Assembly (NCBI GenBank): GCA_964415245.1 | Contig: CAYQAJ010000063.1 | Coordinates: forward strand, 1 to 20,152 | DNA length: 20,152 nt | Direction of reading: 5' to 3' | From: CAYQAJ01 sp964415245 | Lineage (GTDB): Bacteria > Planctomycetota > Planctomycetia > Pirellulales > Pirellulaceae | In this document: one piece after another, positions 1 through 7,394 of the stretch | Position numbering within the stretch: the stretch's first letter is position 1 | How the letters are laid out: each line of letters starts with the position of its first letter | Notes under the pieces: generated by a model | Database searches by the model: none | The model's input: only the letters and a program-made list of their open reading frames with translations | What the model was told of the DNA's origin: nothing | Program-made: the position numbers and the translations under genes

Positions 1-693
1 AGGCTCGTACGTACACAGCGAGCCCGGCGCGTGCAGAACGCCGGGGGGGATCAACCAGCCGGTGCCTCGCTTCAGGCGGTAGGCTCGCGACAGGTCGAGA
101 ATGCCGTTGTCCCCCTTGTTCCAGTTTTCGAGGCAGCGGCGGACGTCGGCTTTCGTGGTGCCCGGCTCCAGCCCCATGAACGTGTACGAGAAGTTGTTGT
201 CGACGTTGTTGTACTGCGGGGCGAAGTAGTAGCTCTCGGGCTTGCCTTCCTGGCCGGTGAGGGCGGCGTGCTCGAAGCTCTGGTGCATGTGGTGGGGAAT
301 GGGCCCCATGTTGTCGAAGAACTTGGAGTACACCGGCCAGCGGCTGTACTTCTGGAACAGGTCGCCGCCGATGAGCCGCTTGCCCGACTCGGCCACCGCG
401 TCGCGCAGCGTGAAGTGCTGCCCCTGGAACGAAACGAAGCTCAGCCCTTCGTGCCACACGCGACCTTCGTTGGCCGCTTCGGTGGCGCTGCTGAACCAGC
501 GCTCATCGATGCCGCCGCGATCGGCCCCGTAGGCGTACAAATCGTCGGGGTGCAGCTTCAGGCGGCGGCCGGGGTGCAAAAAGCTGCGCGGCACCCAGGT
601 GGGAGTGAGGCGCAACAGGCCCTGGCCCGCATCGAGCGCTTGGTCGAGTACGGCGGCTACGTTATCGCCCTTGACGACGGTGGGTGAGATCAT
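1..693 (-). CDS. Cupin-type, class I mannose-6-phosphate isomerase-like protein (5' part only)
   Basis: This reading frame is open for 231 codons from an ATG at 693-691 and runs off the left edge, so the C-terminus is missing. The visible protein has a metal-binding cupin pattern: a His cluster in GPIPHHMHQSFEH (about residues 133-145), a Glu shortly after in KPESYYF, and a second cupin motif, WLIPPGVLHAPGS, near residue 218. That spacing is known from phosphomannose isomerase-like cupins, which interconvert mannose-6-phosphate and fructose-6-phosphate in the cytoplasm. No signal peptide is seen. There is no close Shine-Dalgarno; a GGAG lies about 12 nt before the ATG. The divergent neighbour is a DUF4432 aldose-epimerase-like gene, which supports a role in sugar metabolism. 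The cupin fold is fairly sure. The exact reaction is an inference, and another sugar-binding cupin remains possible. Confidence 0.7.
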   Translation of the reverse strand, partial: MISPTVVKGDNVAAVLDQALDAGQGLLRLTPTWVPRSFLHPGRRLKLHPDDLYAYGADRGGIDERWFSSATEAANEGRVWHEGLSFVSFQGQHFTLRDAVAESGKRLIGGDLFQKYSRWPVYSKFFDNMGPIPHHMHQSFEHAALTGQEGKPESYYFAPQYNNVDNNFSYTFMGLEPGTTKADVRRCLENWNKGDNGILDLSRAYRLKRGTGWLIPPGVLHAPGSLCTYEP

Positions 694-1046
694 GGTTGGC
701 AATGGCTCCGGGTGTCAGCGAGATAAACGAGCGGCGGCAGACCACTCTGCGATGTACCGGTCGATAGGCGCCGCCGTGGCGCAGGGCCCCGATCGGCCGT
801 GCGGCACGTATGCACGTGCGTCGAGCCCAGGCGGGGCAACAGACCGTTTGTTGTATTGGGTTTTCGCGCCCCTTTCAAGTAAACGGCGCGTGTGTGAGGG
901 GGCGCGTGATCGGGCCGATTCGTCGCCAATCGGTTCCGGCCGCGACTGGAAACGCGCGCGCCGGGCCGTTACATTGGCCGTTCCTGACAATCGCGCCGTC
1001 TTGCCGCCTAGCGCAAGCCAATTCCTCGTACGTGGGAGCGACCGAG
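694..1046. other. Divergent intergenic region between cupin and DUF4432 genes
   Basis: These 353 bp separate two divergent genes and should hold both promoters. No convincing -35/-10 pair, riboswitch or tRNA was recognised by eye. The short open frames here have no ribosome binding site and no recognisable product. A frame open from 810 is simply an upstream extension of the DUF4432 gene. Confidence 0.5.
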
Positions 1047-2228
1047 ATGGCTCTCGAAAGCACCGTGCTCACCGACAGGGAGAGCCACACCTGGCTCGAA
1101 TCGTTTCAGCTCGCCGCCAACGACGTGGGCGCCCGTTCGCCGTTCTCGGTGCACAAGCTCAACTTGCGGGGTGGACTGCGCGACGGCGTCGACATGATCG
1201 AAGTCGATAACGGCCGGTTCTTCTTCGCCGTGCTCCCCACCCGCGGTATGGGAATCTGGTACGCCGCACTGCGCCAAGAAGACAAGTCGCTGGTGCGAAT
1301 CGGCTGGAACTCGCCGGTGAAGGGGCCCGTGCATCCTCAATTCGTGTCGCTGTCCGAACCGAGCGGACTGGGTTGGCTCAACGGTTTCGACGAGCTGCTG
1401 GTGCGCTGTGGATTGGTGAGCAACGGGGCGCCCGACTTCGATGAGAAGGGGCAGCTCCTCTACCCGCTGCACGGACACATCGCCAACCGCCCCGCGCACA
1501 AGGTCGAAGTGGGCTACGACGACGCGGCGGAAGAGCTCGTGATAACCGGCGTCGTCGACGAAACGCGGTTCCACTTCGCCAAGCTGCGCCTGGCCACCAC
1601 AATTCGGACGAAACTGGGCGAATCGGGATTTCGCATCCACGACGAAATCACGAATCTGTCCAGTTTGCCGACCGGCATCGAGCTCTTGTACCACGTGAAT
1701 TTTGGGCCACCGCTGTTGGACGCCGGGGCGCGAGTCGTCGCGCCAATTCAAGCGGTCGTGCCGCGCAACGCCCGGGCGGTCGAGGGGATCGGCCAGTGGA
1801 ACCACTTCGCGGCCGAGGAGCCGGGCTATTCGGAGCAGGTGTACTTCGCCGAGTTGATCGGCGGAAAGGAGGGCAAAACGCAGGCCATGCTGCGAAACGC
1901 TCACGGCACGCTGGGTGCAAGTTTACACTTCAGCCCGAAGGAGCTGCCGTGCTTCACGCTGTGGAAAGACACGGCGGCCGCAGCCGACGGCTACGTTACC
2001 GGTCTTGAGCCTGGGCTGAATTTCCCCAATCCACGGTCGTACGAGGAGAGCCAGGGGCGAGTGCTGACGCTCAAGCCCGGCGAGACCCGATCGTTCGACG
2101 TGCGGTTGGAGATTCACGGCAGCCCGGCGGAGGTCGAAGCGGCTGAGGCGGCGATCGCTACCTTACAGGGAGGATCAAAACCGAGGGTGTTCGAGAAACC
2201 GCAAAAGGGCTGGTCGCCGGCGGAGTGA
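1047..2228 (+). CDS. DUF4432 / aldose 1-epimerase family protein
   Basis: The 393-residue product resembles the galactose-mutarotase-like DUF4432 family, which binds sugars on a beta-sandwich and is thought to act as an epimerase or sugar-binding enzyme. Visible family-like features are the early segment FFAVLPTRGMGIWYA, a central LLYHVNFGPPLLD with a candidate catalytic His, and GLEPGLNFPNPRSYE with a Glu near the end. No signal peptide is seen, so it is probably cytoplasmic. The frame is open from 810, but the ATG at 1047 is preferred: it has a GGGAG about 8 nt upstream, and the sequence before it is Arg/Cys/Ala-rich and unlike a protein domain. The divergent cupin sugar isomerase-like gene fits a carbohydrate role. 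The family is fairly sure; the substrate is unknown. Confidence 0.82.
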   Translation: MALESTVLTDRESHTWLESFQLAANDVGARSPFSVHKLNLRGGLRDGVDMIEVDNGRFFFAVLPTRGMGIWYAALRQEDKSLVRIGWNSPVKGPVHPQFVSLSEPSGLGWLNGFDELLVRCGLVSNGAPDFDEKGQLLYPLHGHIANRPAHKVEVGYDDAAEELVITGVVDETRFHFAKLRLATTIRTKLGESGFRIHDEITNLSSLPTGIELLYHVNFGPPLLDAGARVVAPIQAVVPRNARAVEGIGQWNHFAAEEPGYSEQVYFAELIGGKEGKTQAMLRNAHGTLGASLHFSPKELPCFTLWKDTAAAADGYVTGLEPGLNFPNPRSYEESQGRVLTLKPGETRSFDVRLEIHGSPAEVEAAEAAIATLQGGSKPRVFEKPQKGWSPAE

Positions 2229-2549
2229 TAAAACCATTGACTGGGAGTTTGTTCGGTCGCTTCGGTCGATGTCGGGGTTAATGAGATAGCGTCCGGTGGC
2301 GCGAGCGCTTTTGCATGCGCGCTTGTCGCCTACGTGCCGGCTCCACGGCCGAGGAAGATCCGCCACGTAAATGTTTTGTTGGCATAGGGATAAGATGACA
2401 ACCAAGTGGCCCCAATGGCCACTTCCCGCGACGCGCGCCAAGGGAAAAGCGTCGCAACGTCGCCGTAGTAGGAACTCTTGCGCTCGACTACGATAGAACT
2501 TAGTGGCGCCGGTTCGCCCATCGACTCATCTCTGAGGGAGACTTTCGCC
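2229..2549. other. Intergenic region with a GC-rich hairpin
   Basis: These 321 bp precede the secretin-N-domain gene. An imperfect inverted repeat at 2298-2330 (GGCG..AGCGC paired with GCGCT..CGCC, with an internal loop) lies about 70 nt after the DUF4432 stop and could help end that transcript, but no T-run follows. No clear promoter was recognised. A frame open from a TTG at 2478 is probably untranslated leader. Confidence 0.35.
2535..2540 (+). promoter_or_regulatory. Shine-Dalgarno site supporting the GTG start at 2550
   Basis: The AGGGAG at 2535-2540 lies 9 nt before the GTG at 2550. It decides that start over the upstream TTG at 2478, which lacks a comparable site. Starting at 2550 also places an Arg-rich n-region directly before the hydrophobic signal sequence. 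Confidence 0.6.
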
Positions 2550-5500
2550 GTGTCCCACCAGTCACTTCCGCTCGCCCGTGCAACCAGCCGCACGACCCCC
2601 CACCGTCGGGTGGTTTGGCTGCTCTCGCTCTTTGCCTTGATGGCCGCGCTGATTCCGGCCCAGGCCAAGGCGGCCGATCGGGCGTTTGTCGGCGTGTTGG
2701 CACTGGCCGTCGAACCCGATGGCGTCAAGGCCGTGGGACTTTCCGACGATTTGCGCGACAGGATGCTGGCGATCATCGACCAGCGCGAGAAAGAAGCCCT
2801 CGAATTGGTCCTCAAGATCAAGGACCTTTCGCCCGAAGAGCAGGCGGCCAAGCTGAAGCCGTTTGTGGAGGAGTCGGAGCGGATGGGCATGTCCTTGCTC
2901 GGGCCGGCGCAGCGTGCGCGGTTGGCTCGGTATCGCATCGCGCACGATGGCTTGCAAACGTTGGCCGAAGAGGACATCGCCGAAAAGCTAGGGTTATCCA
3001 AAGAGCAAACGGCCCAAGTCGGCGAATTGCTCGCTGGCCGCAAGGCCGACCTCGCTACCGGCGAAAATCCCGAGCATGTCGTTCACGCCGAGTACGAACG
3101 CAAGTTGGCCGCAGTGCTCTCGCCCGAGCAACGTGCCGTGTGGGAAGAACTGGCCGGCCTTGCGCCGGCAGTCGCCGAGATCGAGTCCGACGACGCGACC
3201 GGCCGCACTGCCGACACGGACCCCGATGCTGGCACCGGCGAAGCGGCCGAAACCGGCGACGAGCCCGCAACGTCCGGTCGCGTCGCGGACACTCCGACGC
3301 GCCCCAGTCCCGGAGCGCAGCAGGGGGGAAGCACCAGACCATTTGGCTCGAGTCGCAAGGGCTGGTTCTCCGACGGCACAGCGGCAAAAGACCCGGCCAA
3401 TCTGGTTCCTCTCGATGAGCGCCGCCTGCGGTTTAACTTCCGCTACGAACCGTGGCAGGACGTCATCGAATGGTTCGCCGATCAGAACGATCTGGCGCTG
3501 CAGGGCGAGACGTTTCCCGACGGTACGCTCAACTACACCGACAATCACACCTATACGCCTCGCGAAGCGATCGACTTGATGAACACCGTGCTTACGACAA
3601 AAGGCTACACGCTCGTGCTGCACGAGCGGATGCTGGTCGTCGTGAATCTGGAAGACGGTATTCCCCCCTATCTCGTACCTCAAGTGGTGGTGGGAAAGAT
3701 CGACACCGTCGGCGAGCACTCCCTGGCTAAGGTCCTGTTTACGCTTACCAATGCCACGGCCGAGGGCGCCGAAAAGGAAATCAAGAACCTGCTCGGCCCC
3801 GAGGGAAAGATCGTCGTCATGCCCAATGCGAAGGCGTTGTTGGTGACCGAGGCCGGCGGCCGGCTGCGCACCATTGCCCGCGTGATCGAGAAGCTCGAAG
3901 AGACCGGCTTACAGACGCTCAACAATGTCATCGCCATTCCGCTTAAGAACGTGACGCCCGAGGAAGTGCTCGCCGTCGCCCGTCCTTTAATGCGTTTGGA
4001 CGAAAACGGCAGCGCGGCCGACGGCTCGATCACCATCGCGCCCGACCCGTTGGGCACGCGGTTGTACGTCAGCGGCAAGCCCGAGATGGTGGCCCGGCTG
4101 AAGGAGATCATCGGTCTGGTCGACGAGTTGCCCGACGGCGGGGGTGCGTCGTCGATCGTCACGCCGCAACTCGAGGTTTACAACGTTGCGCCGGCCGACC
4201 CCCAAACCGTACACGACGTACTGAGCGTACTCTTGGGCGGCGTTCCCGACGTGCGGCTGGCCACCGACCCGGTGAGCGGCAGCCTGGTGGCTTGGGCCCG
4301 ACCCGATCAGCACCGCACGATCCAGGCCACGATTACGCAGATGCAACTCGAAGCCGAGCAGGTGGTCGTGATTCAGCTTCGGCGGCTCGATCCGCTGGTG
4401 GCCGTGACGCTCATCAAACAGATATTCACCGACGTCGAAAACCAGAACAATAACTCAGGCCGCGGACGCCGCAACCCGACGCCGCCGCAGCGAACGGGAC
4501 CCCGGGTCGACGCCGATCCCACCACGATGCAGCTTGTCGTCCGTGGCCGTCAGGCTGAGATCGACCAGATTAAGGCGCTCATCGCCCAGCTCGATCCCGA
4601 AACCGGGACGGGTGTGGCCGGCGAACGACTCCCATTTCGTATCCTTTCGTCGAGCCAAGGTGCTGCCCGTGCGGCTATTGAGCAGGCCGATTTGATCTGG
4701 CCCACTTTGAATCGTCGCAACATGATCCGCACGGTTAGTCCTTCCTCCTCCACACGATCAACGTTGGAGGAGCGGAGCGGCTTCTCGCGGCAGCGACAAG
4801 AGGAAGAGGAGCCTGACCAGCCCGCGACCGACGGATCAAACGACGAGCCTGCGACGGCGCCTCCGGCCACGGGCAACCCGAGGCCCTCGTCGGGCACGCG
4901 TCCGGCACGTCCCGTGGGTCCTGCCCGTCCGCAAGGTCTGCCCGAAGCCAGCAAGGGGCAGTCCCCGGGCAAGCCCGATGCCAACGAGCGCCGATTACCC
5001 GTCGCGCGGCGATACGGAAACTGGGCGGATCGCGAGACACCGGTTCTCGCCCTGGGGGACACCGAGTCCGTAGTTCCCGACAAGCAATTGGCGCCCGAGG
5101 CACCGGCGGATAGTGCTCGCGCTCGCGCCATTCGGGCCGCAATCGAGGCTCAGGCAAAGGCTCAGGCGCAGGATCAACCGTTGGCGGATGACGACGCGCA
5201 ACCTGCGCCGCGAACGGGCACGGTGCCCGACGGCTTGCCGCAGGCTCCGGCCGACATCATTGTCACCATCACGCCCAACGGCATCGTGATCGCCTCGGAC
5301 GACCTCGACGCCTTGGACGACTACGAGGCGCTGCTGCAAACCTTTCTCAGCCAGGCGAGCTCCAGCACGCAGCCCGTGGTTTTCTATCTCAAGTACGCGC
5401 CCGCCGATGTGGCCGCCGACCTGTTGCGCCAGATCATCACCGGCGAAACGCTCGACGAGGGCGGCGGCGGCGGGGGCCTGATCGGCGACATGGCCGCCGA

Positions 5501-6458
5501 CATGCTGGGCAACGTAGGAGGCGGATTGCTTAGCAGCCTTTTGGGCTCGGGAGGCACCGGCTCCTCGTCGTCGATTCTGCCCGGCGGCCTCACCATCGTG
5601 CCCGACACGCGAATGAATATGCTCATCGTCAACGGCACTCCCGCCGAGCTGGACCTGATCGAACAGTTGCTGGTGATTATCGACCGTGAGGGCCCCGATG
5701 AGCCTCCGGAGACCAAGGGCCGACCGCGGCTGATTCCCGTTCACTACACCAGTGCCGAGGAAATCGCTACCGTCGTCCGCTCGCAATACGCCAGCCGCAT
5801 CGAGGGCGCCGCTGGTGGGCAACAACGGCAGCCTTCGCCCGAGGATTTCATTCGCGCCCTGCGTGGCGGCGGGCGGGGCGGTCGCAACGGCGGCGGTGGT
5901 GGGCGCGATTCGCAAAACGCCCAGGTCACGATGTCGGTCGGCGTCGACGCCCGCAGCAACTCGCTGGTCGTCACCGCGCCCGAGCCGCTGTACCAAGAGG
6001 TGGCCCAATTGGTGCGGGATCTCGATGAGGCGGGCGCCGGGTCGAACGACGTGATGCGGGTCATTTCGCTCAGCGGCACCAGCCCCAGCCTCGTGCAGCG
6101 TGCGCTGACCTCGGTTGTCGGATCCAGCGCCAGCACGACCCTGACCGGTCGCAGCACCACCACCACGCCACAGTCGCCGCAGCAGCAGTTCGGCGGGGGC
6201 AATGCGGCTGACCAGTTTCGCAACCAGGCGATCATGAACGCCATTCAGGGAGGCGGTGGCTTTGGCGGACGAGGCGGCGGCTTTGGCGGACCGGGCGGCG
6301 GCAACTTTGGTGGCCAGGGTGGCCCTGCATTCGGTGGTCAGGGCGGCGGACGCGGCAACTTCGGTGGCCAGGGCGGCGGACGCGGCAACTATGGCACGCA
6401 AGGCAGCGGTCGTGGCGGCCAGAGAGGATCGACCGGCGGCAGCCGACGTGGACGCTAG
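2550..6458 (+). CDS. Large exported protein with LSxEQ helices, STN-like and multiple secretin N-domains, Gly-rich tail, no secretin barrel
   Basis: The 1302-residue product starts with a signal peptide (Arg-rich, then WLLSLFALMAALIPAQAKA, cleavage near residue 41). Residues of about 47-210 are helical with LSPEEQ, LSKEQ and LSPEQR motifs like Spy/CpxP proteins. An STN/N0-like domain follows (about 294-369), then N-type modules near 391-451, 458-528, 537-600 and 603-684. A Pro/Ala/Arg-rich linker (about 684-940) leads to two larger modules (943-1045 and 1057-1162) and a partial one near 1169-1200. A Gly/Arg-rich tail fills 1232-1302. Secretin N-domains are known to stack as periplasmic rings in GspD/PilQ. 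The C-terminal secretin barrel, usually ending with a VPxLGDIPxLG-like motif, is absent. It is probably periplasmic or outer-membrane associated. A function with the downstream gsp operon is an inference. Automatic annotation may call it GspD, which would overstate it. Confidence 0.8.
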   Translation: MSHQSLPLARATSRTTPHRRVVWLLSLFALMAALIPAQAKAADRAFVGVLALAVEPDGVKAVGLSDDLRDRMLAIIDQREKEALELVLKIKDLSPEEQAAKLKPFVEESERMGMSLLGPAQRARLARYRIAHDGLQTLAEEDIAEKLGLSKEQTAQVGELLAGRKADLATGENPEHVVHAEYERKLAAVLSPEQRAVWEELAGLAPAVAEIESDDATGRTADTDPDAGTGEAAETGDEPATSGRVADTPTRPSPGAQQGGSTRPFGSSRKGWFSDGTAAKDPANLVPLDERRLRFNFRYEPWQDVIEWFADQNDLALQGETFPDGTLNYTDNHTYTPREAIDLMNTVLTTKGYTLVLHERMLVVVNLEDGIPPYLVPQVVVGKIDTVGEHSLAKVLFTLTNATAEGAEKEIKNLLGPEGKIVVMPNAKALLVTEAGGRLRTIARVIEKLEETGLQTLNNVIAIPLKNVTPEEVLAVARPLMRLDENGSAADGSITIAPDPLGTRLYVSGKPEMVARLKEIIGLVDELPDGGGASSIVTPQLEVYNVAPADPQTVHDVLSVLLGGVPDVRLATDPVSGSLVAWARPDQHRTIQATITQMQLEAEQVVVIQLRRLDPLVAVTLIKQIFTDVENQNNNSGRGRRNPTPPQRTGPRVDADPTTMQLVVRGRQAEIDQIKALIAQLDPETGTGVAGERLPFRILSSSQGAARAAIEQADLIWPTLNRRNMIRTVSPSSSTRSTLEERSGFSRQRQEEEEPDQPATDGSNDEPATAPPATGNPRPSSGTRPARPVGPARPQGLPEASKGQSPGKPDANERRLPVARRYGNWADRETPVLALGDTESVVPDKQLAPEAPADSARARAIRAAIEAQAKAQAQDQPLADDDAQPAPRTGTVPDGLPQAPADIIVTITPNGIVIASDDLDALDDYEALLQTFLSQASSSTQPVVFYLKYAPADVAADLLRQIITGETLDEGGGGGGLIGDMAADMLGNVGGGLLSSLLGSGGTGSSSSILPGGLTIVPDTRMNMLIVNGTPAELDLIEQLLVIIDREGPDEPPETKGRPRLIPVHYTSAEEIATVVRSQYASRIEGAAGGQQRQPSPEDFIRALRGGGRGGRNGGGGGRDSQNAQVTMSVGVDARSNSLVVTAPEPLYQEVAQLVRDLDEAGAGSNDVMRVISLSGTSPSLVQRALTSVVGSSASTTLTGRSTTTTPQSPQQQFGGGNAADQFRNQAIMNAIQGGGGFGGRGGGFGGPGGGNFGGQGGPAFGGQGGGRGNFGGQGGGRGNYGTQGSGRGGQRGSTGGSRRGR

Positions 6459-6699
6459 GCAGCCCCTCGACGCAACGCTCGACTTCCGATTCGTTCCCGT
6501 CACGTCGAACATTCCAGCACGCCATTCGGCCGCAGCCGACCGACTTCCCCTGCGCGGTCGTGGGCGTATCGCGCCTCTTCTCGTCCTGTCGTACATTCCG
6601 TAGCGGCACCCCTCGCAAGCAGCGGGCTGAGTTGGCACGTGCCACGGACATGCTTATGCTGCGCTGATGACGGGCCACGCCTCCGCACGGAGAGTCGAC

Positions 6700-6951
6700 A
6701 TGCTTTTCATGGTCGAGCTGCACTACGCCGAGCAGCATCGCGACGAGGCGCTGCGGTTTTTCTGGCAACACGGAAAAACGGGCCACCCGGGCAACGTAAC
6801 GCTCCAAGAGTTGTGGGTGGCGACGCAGGACCGTGTTGCTTATGCGCTCGTCGACGCTCCCGACTTAGCGCAGGTCGCCCAGGCAGGCAAGCCGCTCGAA
6901 CCGTTCGGCACGCTCACGATTCGACAGGTAACGAGCGTCGATGAGATCTAG
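6700..6951 (+). CDS. Small DUF3303-like protein
   Basis: An 83-residue protein starts MLFMVELHYAEQHRDEALRF. The ATG at 6700 is preferred over an upstream in-frame ATG at 6667 because GGAGAG ends about 5 nt before it. The layout is a beta-strand with MVEL, a helix with RDEAL, a conserved-looking ELWVATQDRVAYALVDAPD segment and a last strand LTIRQV. This resembles small ferredoxin-like alpha/beta proteins of the DUF3303 type, whose function is not known. It has no signal peptide or membrane segment. It lies 241 nt after the secretin-N gene and converges on the minus-strand small gene at 7040-7336. Coding status is likely; the family call is moderate. Confidence 0.6.
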   Translation: MLFMVELHYAEQHRDEALRFFWQHGKTGHPGNVTLQELWVATQDRVAYALVDAPDLAQVAQAGKPLEPFGTLTIRQVTSVDEI

Positions 6952-7039
6952 CGGCGTCGGCGCGGGAGTGCTTAGCTTGCGTCGACATCTCGATCAACGT
7001 GAACGACTGCACCCTCCCTCACGTCAAGAACTGCCTGAA

Positions 7040-7336
7040 TCAGGGCTTATCGTAGCGCACCTGGTCGGTTGCCTCGTCGACGGCCTCATCGACCTGCACG
7101 TCGGTTACGCCGTTTTGTTCGGCGTGTTGCTGAGCTTTGGCGAAGGTGTCGCGCATGGTAGCCAGGGCACGCCGCCGCGTGGCATCGTCGGGAACGACGC
7201 CCGGCTTAAAGGCGAGGATGTAGAGCTGCTGGTCGTCGTCCAATGGGCGGCCCAGCAAATGCTCGACAGAGCGGCGGTCCTCGCCGGCCAGGTCGCTCAC
7301 GATCAATCTTCGGGAGGGGTTATCGTGCATGCTCAT
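7040..7336 (-). CDS. Small hypothetical protein (98 aa)
   Basis: A 98-residue acidic, mostly helical protein begins MSMHDNPSRRLIVSDLAGED and ends DEATDQVRYDKP. I do not recognise a family. The mid-part (VEHLLGRPLDDDQQLYILAF) reads like a compact helical soluble domain. There is no signal peptide or membrane segment. It lies 58 nt downstream of the TPR gene on the same strand, so the two could share a transcript. No Shine-Dalgarno precedes it. Instead a TATAAT (complement of 7337-7342) directly abuts the first ATG, and a second in-frame ATG sits 6 nt further in at 7330. The frame stays open upstream to 7774, but that part overlaps the TPR gene in another frame and looks like a shadow. Coding is likely because its composition is protein-like, unlike its extension. 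Confidence 0.6.
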   Translation of the reverse strand: MSMHDNPSRRLIVSDLAGEDRRSVEHLLGRPLDDDQQLYILAFKPGVVPDDATRRRALATMRDTFAKAQQHAEQNGVTDVQVDEAVDEATDQVRYDKP

Positions 7337-7342
7337 ATTATA
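7337..7342 (-). promoter_or_regulatory. Candidate -10 box abutting the start of the small 98-aa gene
   Basis: On the minus strand the hexamer TATAAT sits directly before the ATG at 7336. If it works as a -10 box, transcription would begin around the second ATG at 7330, giving a leaderless message. No good -35 box was seen, so this is weak. Confidence 0.25.
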
Positions 7343-7394
7343 CGGCGCCGGCGAGCTTGGCGGTAAGAGAAGCAGCGAGGACCGGACAACTCCG

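Noticed and set aside
810..1046. N-terminal extension of the DUF4432 gene
   Set aside because: The extension is Arg/Cys-rich and unlike a domain, and a good ribosome binding site precedes the ATG at 1047.
4995..6638. A 547-codon minus-strand open frame opposite the secretin-N gene
   Set aside because: It is Ala/Arg-rich without domains and lies antisense to well-supported N-domains and the Gly-rich tail.
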